A stretch of DNA of 64,000 nt from Saccharibacter sp. 17.LH.SD (GTDB lineage: Bacteria > Pseudomonadota > Alphaproteobacteria > Acetobacterales > Acetobacteraceae). The stretch is from NCBI RefSeq assembly GCF_009834805.1, contig NZ_WVHO01000011.1, positions 124,001 through 188,000 of the forward strand. The letters are read 5' to 3'. Under the pieces are notes generated by a model. That model had not been told where the DNA came from, did no database searches, and was given only the letters and a program-made list of their open reading frames with translations. The translations under genes were made by a program, and so were the position numbers. Positions 55,192 through 64,000 of the stretch are shown here, in pieces. Position 1 is the stretch's first letter. Each line of letters starts with the position of its first letter.

Positions 55192-56390
55192 TCATCTCCA
55201 CTGACGACACAATCCGTCCTGACTTTACGCCTTCTGAGCAAATGTATTGGCAACGCGATGCGCAATGTGGGCAGGCGCGTGCTGGTTGGTTATTTACCCG
55301 TCACGGTCGTATTCCCACCCCCACCTTTATGCCTGTTGGAACTGTGGGAACCGTCAAAGGAGTGACAACGGACTCGCTTCGAGCAATCGGCGCAGGAATC
55401 ATACTTGGCAACACCTATCATCTCATGCTCCGCCCCACAGCAGAACGTGTACAACGTTTAGGCGGATTGCACCGTATGATGGATTGGCCTGGACCTATTC
55501 TGACAGACTCAGGTGGGTTCCAGGTCATGTCCCTTGGGCCATTACGGAAATTGGATGAAGACGGCGTTACATTTCGTTCCCACATTGATGGAAGCAAGCA
55601 CCGCCTTACGCCAGAAAGCTCGACAGACATTCAATTCAAGCTCGACGCAACCATCACAATGGCTTTTGATGAATGTCCAGCACTCCCTGCCACTAAGGAT
55701 GTTCTTAAAGACTCTATGGAACGCTCCATGCGTTGGGCCGCACGTTCTCGCGAGGCTTTTGCAGCCCGCCCAGGCTATGGCCAATTCGGCATTGTACAAG
55801 GCGGGACAGAGCCAGAGTTGCGAGAAGCTTCCGTAAAGGCGCTCCGCTCAATCGGGTTCGAAGGATATGCCATCGGCGGCCTCGCTGTTGGTGAAGGACA
55901 AGAACTAATGTTCTCTACCTTGGACTATACAACGCCTATCCTGCCTGAAGATCAGCCGCGTTACCTTATGGGAGTTGGAACACCTGATGACCTCCTCGGT
56001 GCTGTTATGCGTGGCTGTGACATGTTCGATTGTGTCATGCCATCTCGGGCTGGGCGTACGGCCCGCGCCTATACCGAGCGCGGCACGATGAACCTCCGTA
56101 ATGCGCGTTTCGCAGAAGATACACGCCCTATCTCCCCAGAAGATGATAGCCCACTGGCTGGACGTTATTCACGTGCTTATCTTCACCATCTTTTCCGCGC
56201 CAATGAAATGCTGGGCCCTATGCTCCTTACATTACATAACTTGGCCTATTATCAACGTCTTATGCGCCAAATACGCGCTGCGATCGTAGCGGGAACCCTA
56301 GAACAGCTTGCCCGATCTCTACGCCATCAATGGTCATTAGGAGACTGGAGCGAGGACGAGTTCCCAAGGCCACATTACACACCCGATTGA
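55188..56390 (+). CDS. tgt: tRNA-guanine transglycosylase lacking zinc cysteines
   Basis: 400 residues. Active-site [26 protein letters not shown] and [19 protein letters not shown] are present, with both catalytic aspartates. The usual C-x-C-x2-C zinc cluster before [11 protein letters not shown] (in the family: DCxCxxC) is replaced by [10 protein letters not shown]; only the His region ([13 protein letters not shown]) remains. It exchanges guanine-34 for preQ1 in GUN tRNAs. The loss of zinc ligands is visible in the codons (56136-56165) and not explained by a frameshift. Confidence 0.93.
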   Translation: MIISTDDTIRPDFTPSEQMYWQRDAQCGQARAGWLFTRHGRIPTPTFMPVGTVGTVKGVTTDSLRAIGAGIILGNTYHLMLRPTAERVQRLGGLHRMMDWPGPILTDSGGFQVMSLGPLRKLDEDGVTFRSHIDGSKHRLTPESSTDIQFKLDATITMAFDECPALPATKDVLKDSMERSMRWAARSREAFAARPGYGQFGIVQGGTEPELREASVKALRSIGFEGYAIGGLAVGEGQELMFSTLDYTTPILPEDQPRYLMGVGTPDDLLGAVMRGCDMFDCVMPSRAGRTARAYTERGTMNLRNARFAEDTRPISPEDDSPLAGRYSRAYLHHLFRANEMLGPMLLTLHNLAYYQRLMRQIRAAIVAGTLEQLARSLRHQWSLGDWSEDEFPRPHYTPD

Positions 56391-56433
56391 TCTTGCTTCA
56401 CTACCGTAAAACAGACCTCATCAGCTCCACATT

Positions 56434-57531
56434 CTAAGGGACATGCGTCTCATAATATCCCCAATGCGTGGCAAGCTCTTTGACAACAGGGCTTGCTACC
56501 CGATAGGCAGAATCGGTTGAGGCATACAGGCCTGCAAAATTTTCCTCATGTTCTTCATCCACCAGCATACTCGCCGGCTGGCGCCCTGGTGGAGGCATGT
56601 CAAAATTACTGGCCGTTCGTAAAATGAGAATACGCTGAGGATCAACCCGTCCTGATTTCCCCTGCAGCGTTAGTGCTTGGCATAATGCAACATCCTCTTC
56701 AGCCGTCGTCGCCATACGCCCCTGACCATCGGTCCAGTAACGCACCCAACGCTCAGCCCAATCATTCATACGGGCTCCAACCCAGAAAATTTCAGTGGAA
56801 AGAGTATCGCCCATGATAACATGCGCTCTGTCTAAGGCATGAGGAAAGTTTTTATAAGGCTGACGCATCATTATAAGCTTTTGATTATCCGGCAAAATCA
56901 CATTTTGTGTCAGCCGGTAAGCCCACTGCACAAGAGACGGTTTCAACGTAAACAGCATATCCCCTGCGATCGAATGTATGGGAGGGCGTGGCCGCTCATC
57001 GGGGGTACTTCCCTGTACAGGCGTAAAACCATCTGACCATGATGATGGGATCTCACGCGCATCAATCAAATGGGCAATACCACCATTAACGACATGCTCA
57101 GCCCATGCTGCTGTCGCAACTGTGCCTGCTCGTGGATCAATGCCAGCAATGCCCGCCAATACAAAATAGGCATGATGCAAATCAAAACGAGGATCTAAAC
57201 TCAGCGCCGTCATAGCCTCTGCCATGTGGGTCGGCCCCTCCCCACTCACCACACCTAATACGTGAAGGTTAGGATTATACCGCAATACCTCATGCGCCAT
57301 TCCCGGCGCAGGAAAGCCTTCCGATAACGGCAATTTTTCAACCCAATTTTGGAATTCTCCGGGCAAGTCCCCAGAATCATGACCGAGTTCAAATGTCGTT
57401 ACAACAACCACGCGCACAGGGAGCGGCGCCGATGCCTGTACATTCAGAGATGCGGCACACGCAACAACACTTCCCTTCATCAGCAAAGCCATTGCGACCA
57501 TAAGCCATCTAATAATGAAACATTTCCTCAT
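56434..57531 (-). CDS. Purine nucleoside permease (NUP family)
   Basis: 365 residues from ATG at 57531; a GTG at 57540 is in frame. A signal peptide (about 1-27) precedes VRVVVVTTFELGHDSGDLPGEFQNW, VLGVVSGEGPTHMAEAMTAL, YFVLAGIAGIDPRAGTVATAAWA EHVV and LILRTASNFDMPPPG, matching PF06516-type proteins annotated as purine nucleoside permease in fungi and bacteria. The exported form suggests nucleoside handling in the periplasm; whether it is a transporter or a phosphorylase-fold enzyme is uncertain, since the fold resembles nucleoside phosphorylases. Faces away from tgt. Confidence 0.82.
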   Translation of the reverse strand: MRKCFIIRWLMVAMALLMKGSVVACAASLNVQASAPLPVRVVVVTTFELGHDSGDLPGEFQNWVEKLPLSEGFPAPGMAHEVLRYNPNLHVLGVVSGEGPTHMAEAMTALSLDPRFDLHHAYFVLAGIAGIDPRAGTVATAAWAEHVVNGGIAHLIDAREIPSSWSDGFTPVQGSTPDERPRPPIHSIAGDMLFTLKPSLVQWAYRLTQNVILPDNQKLIMMRQPYKNFPHALDRAHVIMGDTLSTEIFWVGARMNDWAERWVRYWTDGQGRMATTAEEDVALCQALTLQGKSGRVDPQRILILRTASNFDMPPPGRQPASMLVDEEHEENFAGLYASTDSAYRVASPVVKELATHWGYYETHVP

Positions 57532-57969
57532 ATAAATCACTTCTCAAAAGGGTTGTAATATGGCTGACATGCCAACCTATTAAACATCAGACGAAAATTT
57601 TAGAATATTTTGGGGTATTCTCTCATAGAGTCGGATATCCTACGCATGAACTATTATAAAATATATTTTATAATTCCGTTACATTCACTCTTATATTTTT
57701 AAGGAACAGAGACGTTAAGATATAAAATCAAATACATATACACTCTATTAAGAATAAGTGAGAAATATAAACCTTATTACATCTGTTAAAATATCATCTG
57801 TTTTTTCATAAGTTATAAAAATACCCCTCAATTACCGTATAATGTAACTAATGCATATCTGCTTCACGCTGGTACAACTACTCTATAGCAGCATATCTTC
57901 CATATAGTGCTGCGATTACCTCTACCCACTTGAAGCTTCGCATCTTAGCGGCCGCACAGGAAAATGCTC
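57532..57969. other. 438-bp AT-rich gap
   Basis: No gene found. Contains the palindrome ATAAAATATATTTTAT (about 57655-57670), poly-A/T runs and, near the end, CTTAGCGGCCGCACAGGAAAA that leads into the next gene. May carry promoters for both divergent genes. Confidence 0.35.
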
Positions 57970-59109
57970 ATGACGCACTTCTCTTCACGTTGGCATGACC
58001 ATCCGGCATTGGACGCCCTCGTAAAGCAACTCTCTGAACGCGCCCCCCACTATGACCGTGTTGGAGAAATTGCCTTCGAAAATATCGAAATTTTGCGGAA
58101 TGCAGGATATTTCTCGCTTGCTGTACCAAAAGAGTATGGCGGCGGAGGAATATCTTTTTACGATATGACTGTCATCGTGGAGAAAATAGCTAAAGGGGAC
58201 CCTTCAACTGCCCTCATTTTAGCGATGCAATATCTTCACACAACATCAATTGCGACATCACCAACATGGCCTCCTACCATCCGAGAAGAAATATTACTCG
58301 ATATTTTTCGGCATGGTTCGCTCATTAATGCCCTGCGTGTAGAGCCTGACCTTGGCACCCCCTCACGAGGTGGTATTCCCCATACACGCCTGACCCGTGC
58401 TGGAAAGGATTGGCATCTAACAGGTCAAAAAATTTTTTCTACCGGTTCGTCTGCATTACGTTGGGGATTAGTCTGGTGCGCAACAGATGAAACGCCACAA
58501 CGCGTTGGACAAGTATTAGTAAGGCTCGATCAACCAGGCATTTCTATTGAGAAAAGTTGGCACCATCTGGGAATGCGTGCGACAGGAAGTGACACATTTA
58601 TTTTCCAAAAAGTCAAAATCCCAGACCGCCATCTTGTCAATGTCGTCTCAGTCGAAGAAGGAAATCCCGAAACTCCAGATCTCTCCATCTGGCATGCCCT
58701 TCTTCTTTCGCATCTCTATAATGCTATTGCTCATTCAGCCCGTGATTGGTTTATTTCCTTTCTCCATAAACGCACCCCCTCTGGCTTGGGGAAACCTCTC
58801 GCGACACTTCCACGCTTTCATACCATTGTGGGAGAAATTGATTCCCTCCTTTTATCCAATACGGCACTTCTCGACCACGCACACAAAGCAGACATCTCCC
58901 TTCCCGAAGCCTCTCAAATTAAGCGTCTTGTCACAGAGCAAGCAATCAAAGCCGTTAATCGCGCTATTGAAGTCACGGGAAATCCAGGTTTGGATCAAAA
59001 TAACCCTTTAGAACGACATTATCGTAACGTTCTCTGTGGGCGCATACATTCTCCACAAGGCGACACGGTTCTAGAAACAGCCGGACGTTTAGCACTTCAA
59101 CGGTCATGA
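57970..59109 (+). CDS. Acyl-CoA dehydrogenase family protein (DszC/SfnB-like)
   Basis: 379 residues from ATG at 57970; the ATG at 57964 abuts AGGAAA. Three-domain architecture: N-terminal helices (FENIEILRNAGYFSLAVPKEYGGGG), the middle barrel (HLTGQKIFSTGSSALRWGLVW) and the C-terminal helices (LLSHLYNAIAHSARDWFI). No catalytic Glu equivalent can be seen at the standard place, and the family includes flavin-dependent monooxygenases (DszC, SfnB) and acyl-CoA dehydrogenases alike. Role unclear; sulphur-compound oxidation is one option. Stands alone after a long AT-rich gap. Confidence 0.78.
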   Translation: MTHFSSRWHDHPALDALVKQLSERAPHYDRVGEIAFENIEILRNAGYFSLAVPKEYGGGGISFYDMTVIVEKIAKGDPSTALILAMQYLHTTSIATSPTWPPTIREEILLDIFRHGSLINALRVEPDLGTPSRGGIPHTRLTRAGKDWHLTGQKIFSTGSSALRWGLVWCATDETPQRVGQVLVRLDQPGISIEKSWHHLGMRATGSDTFIFQKVKIPDRHLVNVVSVEEGNPETPDLSIWHALLLSHLYNAIAHSARDWFISFLHKRTPSGLGKPLATLPRFHTIVGEIDSLLLSNTALLDHAHKADISLPEASQIKRLVTEQAIKAVNRAIEVTGNPGLDQNNPLERHYRNVLCGRIHSPQGDTVLETAGRLALQRS

Positions 59110-59131
59110 AGCTCGGGAAATTGTTTCTACA

Positions 59132-59404
59132 ATGAGCGTATTGCAAAAACGTAGTTTCAGTCTGTCAGGCCATCGCACCTCTATTGCTCTGGAAAAAGAG
59201 TTTTGGTGCGTATTACGCCACAAGGCGAACAGAGAAGCCTCTTCTTTGGCGGCTTTCGTTGCCACTATTGATGCACAACGGTTGCCTGAACATAGCTTAG
59301 CGTCGCTTCTTCGCTTAATAGCGCTACGCCACGCAGCGTCTCATGGTATGGTGGTTTTTGAAGAACTCTATTCCGCCGCCTCATCAGAAATGATAGGAAG
59401 GTAA
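59132..59404 (+). CDS. Ribbon-helix-helix domain protein (RHH_4 type)
   Basis: 90 residues. KRSFSLSGHRTSIALEKEFWCVLRHKANRE matches the alphaproteobacterial RHH_4 family (GHRTSI.LE..FW), followed by a helical end SLASLLRLIALRHAA. A DNA-binding fold of MetJ/Arc type is likely, although this family's function is unknown. It lies 22 bp after the dehydrogenase and 16 bp before the DnaJ-like gene, so the three may form an operon. Confidence 0.82.
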   Translation: MSVLQKRSFSLSGHRTSIALEKEFWCVLRHKANREASSLAAFVATIDAQRLPEHSLASLLRLIALRHAASHGMVVFEELYSAASSEMIGR

Positions 59405-59420
59405 AAAATGCGGGGGCAGT

Positions 59421-60251
59421 ATGGCTTTCTGGGGTAAAATGTTTGGTGGAACAGCAGGCTTTGCCGTCGGGGGACCTTTTGGTAGCCTGATGGGGCTTGC
59501 TTTAGGCCATTTAGCGGATAAAAAACAACTTCTAACACCTCCCTCAGGATCATGGGGTACCCATTTTGATGCTAATGGACGGCCGGACCCCAATAATGCT
59601 GCTTTTTTCACGGCAGCTAAAATCGCCTCCGTTCTAGGGAAAAGAGATCAACTTTACGGCCTCGGCCTTATTGCGCTCTGTGCTAAGCTCGCGAAGATTG
59701 ATGGTCCTGTTCAAAAATCTGAGATCAATACTTTCAAGCTGTTATTCCGTTTCCCGGAAGAAAGCATGCGTGAAGTCGGTCTTATGTTCGATCGCTCTCG
59801 CGAACGCACTGATGACTTTGAGATGTATGCGCGTGAAATGGGAAAGGCTTTTTCAGATAAGCCCGAACCCCTCGAAACGTTGCTAAGTGCTCTCTTTCGT
59901 ATTGCCCGCGCTGATCTTCCCCCAGGAGCCCCACTCCATCCAGCAGAAGATGACTTTCTGCGGCGGGTCCATAAAGCATTTCGTCTTTCCGCTCGCGCGT
60001 GGGACCGCGCTGAAAGCGGCCAAGCGAGCTCAACCGGAAGTGATACCCCAGACGCCTATCGTGTCCTCGGCATTGCCCGCTCCGCCACAGATCAAGATGT
60101 CAAACAACGTTGGCGTATACTCATTCGGGAATACCACCCCGACGTCCTCGCCCGGCGCCCCATGACCGCCGCACAACGCCTTGCTGCCCAGGAACGCATA
60201 GCCCAAATTAATGCGGCGTGGGACCGCATCAAACGCGATAGAGGTCTATAA
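59421..60251 (+). CDS. djlA: TerB-like / J-domain co-chaperone (DjlA family)
   Basis: 276 residues. An N-terminal Gly-rich stretch (MAFWGKMFGGTAGFAVGGPFGSLMGLALGH), a TerB domain (about 70-190), then a C-terminal J domain with HPD at 239-241 (IREYHPDVLARR). DjlA stimulates DnaK; the Gly-rich N-terminus in E. coli is a membrane anchor, here less hydrophobic. Ends before a minus-strand terminator. Confidence 0.88.
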   Translation: MAFWGKMFGGTAGFAVGGPFGSLMGLALGHLADKKQLLTPPSGSWGTHFDANGRPDPNNAAFFTAAKIASVLGKRDQLYGLGLIALCAKLAKIDGPVQKSEINTFKLLFRFPEESMREVGLMFDRSRERTDDFEMYAREMGKAFSDKPEPLETLLSALFRIARADLPPGAPLHPAEDDFLRRVHKAFRLSARAWDRAESGQASSTGSDTPDAYRVLGIARSATDQDVKQRWRILIREYHPDVLARRPMTAAQRLAAQERIAQINAAWDRIKRDRGL

Positions 60252-60253
60252 AA

Positions 60254-60271
60254 CTCCGTATTTATACGGAG
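60254..60271 (-). terminator. Terminator of the small membrane-protein gene
   Basis: CTCCGTAT (60254-60261)/ATACGGAG (60264-60271) followed on the minus strand by TTTTAT (60253-60248). Sits between convergent genes. Confidence 0.65.
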
Positions 60272-60279
60272 CCTCTATC

Positions 60280-60585
60280 CTAGCGGCCGAAAATATGCAT
60301 CACCTCCTGGAAGGCGCCACCTAATATGAGGAGCCAAACAGGGATCACGCCCAGCGCACACCATAACATCCAGCGACGTGCGTATTTAAAATACAGAACC
60401 AAAGAGAGAACCGCCAACCCTGCGACAAATGGTATGACTAACACCAAAAATGTGAGTACATCTGCATCACCGGCTGGGAGAGGGTGAGAATCACTTGAAA
60501 AAGCAATTAACAAAAAGACATCATACCCTACTAAAGCAACAAATAGTATTTGAATAAAAAGCACTATAGCGATAATTTTTTTCAT
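60280..60585 (-). CDS. Small integral membrane protein
   Basis: 101 residues with GGAGG at the ideal distance. Hydrophobic segments at about 5-28, 44-66 and 72-94, a short polar loop (SSDSHPLPAGDADVL) and a terminal VMHIFGR. No family recognised; AT-rich near its start. Convergent with the DjlA-like gene and codirectional with the DegP gene upstream, 130 bp away. Confidence 0.68.
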   Translation of the reverse strand: MKKIIAIVLFIQILFVALVGYDVFLLIAFSSDSHPLPAGDADVLTFLVLVIPFVAGLAVLSLVLYFKYARRWMLWCALGVIPVWLLILGGAFQEVMHIFGR

Positions 60586-60715
60586 GAAGCCTCCTAGATT
60601 TAGGTAACGTAAATCTCTTTCTCTTATGTATTCAATACAAAGAAATGACCTCCACCAAAATCAAGATATTGATCAAAAATCTCTCTATTATCTATAGGCT
60701 TTATTCATACAACAC

Positions 60716-62272
60716 TCACCGAGTTTCAAACGGTAATGGAACCCATCTCAAGCCATCCGCATCTTGCACGAGCAACAACACTTCATTTTTCTTCATGGCC
60801 TGAGCATGCTGCAGCTCATGTTCAAAAGCATCAGGAGTGTCAACCTCATTTTCGCCCACTTGTACGATAACATTACCCTCGACAATGCCACGAGACGCCG
60901 CCGTTCCATCCTCATATACGCGGCTCACCAAGACTCCTCTTTGACTATCCGATAGAGCGTATTGAGTGCGCGCATCGGCATCAATGACGTGCACTTCGAG
61001 GCCAACATTTCCTACCGTTCGGCGGGAATGTTCTGGTGGGTGCGTATCAGAAGACATGGGAGCTGGTTCATTCGGTGATTTACCTAAGACCACAGACACC
61101 ACTTTGTGACTTCCACGATGCCAAACATCCAGCTGTATTGTTTGACCAGGCTCATGCGCAGCGACAAGACGTGGCATCGTCTGACCTGTCACTAGCTGGC
61201 CATCAATACGCGTGATAATATCCCCAACGTCTAATCCGGCTTTAGAGGCAGGGCCTCCCTCTTTCACATTAGACAGAATAGCCCCCTCTCCAAGCTGGCC
61301 ATCCTCTTTATGAAAATCCAAATCAGCTGCTATATTGCGTGTCACATCCTGAAAATTAACACCGAGCCAACCGCGCTTTACAAATCCATTCCGTCGCAAT
61401 TGATCAATAATCCCGCGTGCATCATCGGAAGGAATAGCAAAACCAATTCCAATCGAGTCCCCTCCTGACCCACCATAAATCAGAGTATTAATTCCTATGA
61501 CCTCTCCTTTCACATTGAAGAGTGGTCCACCGGAATTCCCTCTATTAATGGCAGCATCGGTTTGAATAAAATCATCATACAAACCATGCTCGACATTGCG
61601 TTTTCGTGACGAAATAATACCGGCTGTCACGGTGCCACTCAAACCGAATGGATTACCAATCGCGAGTACCCATTCCCCAATACGAGCCTGATCGCTATGC
61701 CCAAGCGGAACAAACGGAAGAGGATGAGACGACTTTACCTGAAGTACAGCAAGGTCAACCTCGCTATCCCGCCCAACAATCTGCGCAGGCATCTCTGTCC
61801 CATCATTCAGCACCACAGTAACTTGCTGCGCTTTGTCAATGACATGGTTATTCGTCACAACAACACCAGAAGGGTCTATGATGAAACCTGACCCCAATGC
61901 TTGCACCTGACGTGTCGGCGCACCATCACTCCGCTTATGTTTTAAATAATTATGGAAAAACTTATCCAACGGCGATCCTTTGGGATAAGGCGCCGTTTGT
62001 GATCCTCCTGGAGCACTTTCATCTGGCCCGTCATGATCTTCTTTTTCAGGCCGGATGATGCTTGAAACAGAAATATTGACGACGGCCGGCAAAAGACGTT
62101 CCGTCAAATCAGCAAACCCCGCGAGGGTCACTCCTGCCTTTGACGCTTGAACAGGAACGGAAGGAGACGACACCACGCTCCCGCCATCAGCCAAGGCTGA
62201 TCCTGGAAAAGAAATAAGTGCTGCCCAATAAGCAACACGGAGAGAGATAAAACGGGACATGAATCGGCTCAT
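60716..62272 (-). CDS. degP: Periplasmic serine protease DegP/HtrA
   Basis: 518 residues. Signal peptide (about 1-29). Trypsin-like domain with triad H143 (TNNHVID), D173 (SEVDLAVL) and S247 (RGNSGGP), then PDZ1 (about 300-390, WLGVNFQDVT) and PDZ2 (about 425-515). ATP-independent protease and chaperone of envelope stress. Typical long linker (75-105) with acidic residues. No CpxR/sigma-E site identified. A second ATG at 62260 would shorten it by 4 residues. Confidence 0.94.
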   Translation of the reverse strand: MSRFMSRFISLRVAYWAALISFPGSALADGGSVVSSPSVPVQASKAGVTLAGFADLTERLLPAVVNISVSSIIRPEKEDHDGPDESAPGGSQTAPYPKGSPLDKFFHNYLKHKRSDGAPTRQVQALGSGFIIDPSGVVVTNNHVIDKAQQVTVVLNDGTEMPAQIVGRDSEVDLAVLQVKSSHPLPFVPLGHSDQARIGEWVLAIGNPFGLSGTVTAGIISSRKRNVEHGLYDDFIQTDAAINRGNSGGPLFNVKGEVIGINTLIYGGSGGDSIGIGFAIPSDDARGIIDQLRRNGFVKRGWLGVNFQDVTRNIAADLDFHKEDGQLGEGAILSNVKEGGPASKAGLDVGDIITRIDGQLVTGQTMPRLVAAHEPGQTIQLDVWHRGSHKVVSVVLGKSPNEPAPMSSDTHPPEHSRRTVGNVGLEVHVIDADARTQYALSDSQRGVLVSRVYEDGTAASRGIVEGNVIVQVGENEVDTPDAFEHELQHAQAMKKNEVLLLVQDADGLRWVPLPFETR

Positions 62273-62384
62273 ATAATTAATCTAGCGCACCAATCAGGTG
62301 ACGTCATCCTCCCCCTTTTCACCCGTTCAACGTGACTTATGTTATAGATGACTATCCATACGCTTCCGTTAGAAACGATTATAC

Positions 62385-63530
62385 ATGACTCATACCCCTC
62401 TTTCCGACCTCCAGCACCATATCGCTAACGTTTTGGATGAGCAGAAACTCTCATCACTCGCCCAGTTAGACAGTCTCACTGTGAAGGATGGTCATGCCCA
62501 CATTGTGCTCAAAACAACACCACAAGCGGCCGAAAAGATTTCTTCTCTGCGTACAGTCCTCGAAAAAGCTATTTCCTTGCATGATGCTGTGAAAGAAGTG
62601 TCCATCACTATGACACGCCATCACGCTACGCCCGCGGCCCCCAAACAAGTAATGGCTGCGCAAAAAGCCCCTCATCGCCCCTTAAATTTAGCTGGGAACA
62701 CAACAACACAACAAAAAACATCGCATCATAAAACGCTATCGCCGGAACAATTTCTTCCTCACGTTAAAGCTGTGATTGCTGTTGCTTCCGGTAAAGGCGG
62801 GGTCGGAAAATCAACAACCGCCATTAACCTGGCCTGCGGTCTAGCCAAGAGCGGTTTGAAAACTGGTCTTTTGGATGCCGATGTCCACGGCCCTTCATTA
62901 CCCCATATGCTCGGGAAAAATCAGCGCCCTACGGTCATTGATAGAAAATTACATCCCGTTGAATCCTGGGGTCTCCAGACAATGTCCATTGGTTACCTCG
63001 TGGATGAAAAAGAAGCCATGATTTGGCGCGGCCCTATGGTCATGGGGGCTCTCATTCAATTCATGAACGAAGTTGAATGGGGTGAGCTCGACGTTCTGGT
63101 TGTCGATATGCCTCCCGGCACAGGAGACGCTCAACTCACACTGACACAAAAACTTGGAAGTAAACTACAACGAGGTGGTGCCATCATCGTCTCGACCCCA
63201 CAAGATATTGCCTTACTCGATGCACGACGCGGGGCAACATTATTTGAAAAAACACACACGCCTATTTTAGGCCTCGTGGAAAATATGTCTTACTTCTGCT
63301 GCCCTAACTGCCAAACTCGCACAGAACTTTTTGGCCATGGAGGGGCACGTCAAGAAGCGGAGCGCCTTAACCTTCCTTTTTTAGGTGAAATACCTCTTCT
63401 TCGTGATATTCGCTTGAGTGCTGACGACGGCACGCCACTCATTGTCAGCGCTCCAGAAAGTGAGGGAGCCCATGCCTATCAGGCTATTGCCAACACCATT
63501 GCCACTCATCTGAAAAACGGGAGAATTTAA
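62385..63530 (+). CDS. apbC: Iron-sulfur carrier Mrp/ApbC
   Basis: 381 residues. N-terminal DUF59/MIP18-like domain (about 5-80), a linker rich in Pro, Lys and Gln (85-125) and the P-loop ATPase with [11 protein letters not shown] (134-144), Walker A' GLLDADVHGPSLPHMLG, MPPGTGD and the cluster-binding CxxC in CCPNC. Loads [4Fe-4S] clusters to client proteins. Stands before a tiny lipoprotein gene. Confidence 0.95.
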   Translation: MTHTPLSDLQHHIANVLDEQKLSSLAQLDSLTVKDGHAHIVLKTTPQAAEKISSLRTVLEKAISLHDAVKEVSITMTRHHATPAAPKQVMAAQKAPHRPLNLAGNTTTQQKTSHHKTLSPEQFLPHVKAVIAVASGKGGVGKSTTAINLACGLAKSGLKTGLLDADVHGPSLPHMLGKNQRPTVIDRKLHPVESWGLQTMSIGYLVDEKEAMIWRGPMVMGALIQFMNEVEWGELDVLVVDMPPGTGDAQLTLTQKLGSKLQRGGAIIVSTPQDIALLDARRGATLFEKTHTPILGLVENMSYFCCPNCQTRTELFGHGGARQEAERLNLPFLGEIPLLRDIRLSADDGTPLIVSAPESEGAHAYQAIANTIATHLKNGRI

Positions 63531-63535
63531 CAGCC

Positions 63536-63709
63536 ATGCATCGTTATGTTTTACTGCCTGTAATCGCTTTGTCTCTCTTCCTGACGGGATGCGCTACCCA
63601 TAAAGTGCATCACCCAGGACTGTCATCTGACGGATATGGCTTCGTCAAAAACGGCCCAACTCTCTCACCACCTGAGCATCTTTTACAACCTGTACCGCCT
63701 CACCAATAA
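63536..63709 (+). CDS. 57-residue lipoprotein
   Basis: ATG at 63536, 6 nt after the apbC stop. Signal peptide HRYVLLPVIALSLFLTGC places a lipobox Cys at residue 19; the mature 38 residues are ATHKVHHPGLSSDGYGFVKN, then a Pro-rich tail ending VPPHQ. It is too short for most gene callers. Its function is unknown; position suggests cotranscription with apbC. Weak RBS (GGGAGAATTTAACAGCC). Confidence 0.6.
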   Translation: MHRYVLLPVIALSLFLTGCATHKVHHPGLSSDGYGFVKNGPTLSPPEHLLQPVPPHQ

Positions 63710-63776
63710 ATAATTTTCTGTTTTAATGACTTTTCCTCTTGATTCCTGGAGCAGGAAATGAGATTTTCCCGCTCGC

Positions 63777-63851
63777 GCCGGGTTAGCACAGTGGTAGTGC
63801 AGCGGTTTTGTAAACCGAAGGTCGGGGGTTCAAATCCCTCACCCGGCACCA
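63777..63851 (+). tRNA. tRNA-Thr(UGU)
   Basis: 75 nt including CCA. Acceptor GCCGGGT/ACCCGGC; D stem GCAC/GTGC; anticodon loop TTTGTAA gives UGU; T arm GGGGG TTCAAAT CCCTC with one irregular pair. Anticodon stem has a G-A at its outer end. Confidence 0.93.
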
Positions 63852-64000
63852 CTCCAAATCAGACAGCTGGGCAAGCATACTGCTCATGACAAAAAGGGCC
63901 TTTCCCGCATAGCCCCTTTCCTCACATATGTAATCGTGACGGCATAAAGTATCACCTCTCGCAAGATACTCTCTCCCTAAAAAATGATGCGTCGCATGCT
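63852..64000. other. 149 bp after tRNA-Thr
   Basis: No gene seen. On the minus strand the segment AAAGGGGC...GCCCTTTTTG (63887-63920 region) could be a weak terminator for a gene to the right; ATGATGCGTCGCATGCT at the edge may begin an open frame but cannot be judged. Confidence 0.3.

Noticed and set aside
57541-57960. Gene in the AT-rich gap
   Set aside because: Frames are short with stops in all phases; no RBS or conserved motif.
1-64000. Insertion sequences, transposases or prophage genes
   Set aside because: No transposase motif, terminal repeats with target duplication, or phage structural gene was recognised.

Overview
The window looks like a chromosomal segment of an acetic acid bacterium (Alphaproteobacteria, Acetobacteraceae). 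The evidence is an FzlA-type division protein beside minCDE, an edd-eda Entner-Doudoroff pair, a DUF3576 lipoprotein-leuS-lptE-holA operon, an exported aldose 1-epimerase, an amtB-glnK pair, and moderate GC with AT-rich gaps. Genus cannot be fixed by eye.

Layout. 1-2.8 kb: fzlA (cut by the window edge, minus strand) diverges from minC-minD-minE. 3-13 kb: iron and metal uptake. One orphan TonB receptor is followed by a Fiu-type siderophore receptor with its PiuC hydroxylase, an exported histidine-rich 14-residue-repeat protein, and a second, paralogous Fiu-type receptor under a textbook Fur box. 13.3-18.1 kb: housekeeping operon (minus strand). 18.3-20.4 kb: a tRNA-Arg(CCU) gene split by a 246-nt group I intron, then an AT-rich module with a small exported peptide, a radical SAM enzyme with a short SPASM/twitch end, and three long inverted repeats; this is the most unusual part of the window. 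20.4-22.9 kb: AEC transporter, low-molecular-weight phosphatase, 2-hydroxyacid dehydrogenase. 23-31.5 kb: a two-component system (kinase and degenerate NtrC-like regulator) diverging from a complete HlyD/ABC/FtsX/TolC exporter operon. 31.5-34.4 kb: purH, an exported protein, nadK. 34.4-39.3 kb: an EmrAB-type efflux set with an acetyltransferase inside it. 39.4-42 kb: edd-eda. 42.2-50.6 kb: slt, a family 4-like uracil-DNA glycosylase, ispE, a secreted Cys protein, amtB-glnK, a UbiH-family hydroxylase, cysE. 50.6-51.0 kb: a 410-bp gap holding DnaA-box sequences in two related 68-nt modules. 51-60 kb: aldose epimerase, mlaA-mlaC, queA-tgt (Tgt lacks its zinc cysteines), an NUP-family nucleoside permease, an acyl-CoA dehydrogenase homologue, an RHH protein, a TerB/DnaJ protein. 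60-64 kb: a small membrane protein, a DegP/HtrA protease, an Mrp/ApbC Fe-S carrier, a tiny lipoprotein and tRNA-Thr(UGU).

How the parts fit: iron is imported by the TonB receptors, with PiuC probably acting on siderophore; sugars are handled by exported epimerase and the ED pathway; nitrogen by amtB-glnK; the envelope by LptE, MlaA/MlaC, Slt and DegP; toxic compounds by two tripartite exporters. All functional statements come from reading protein motifs; no database search was possible.
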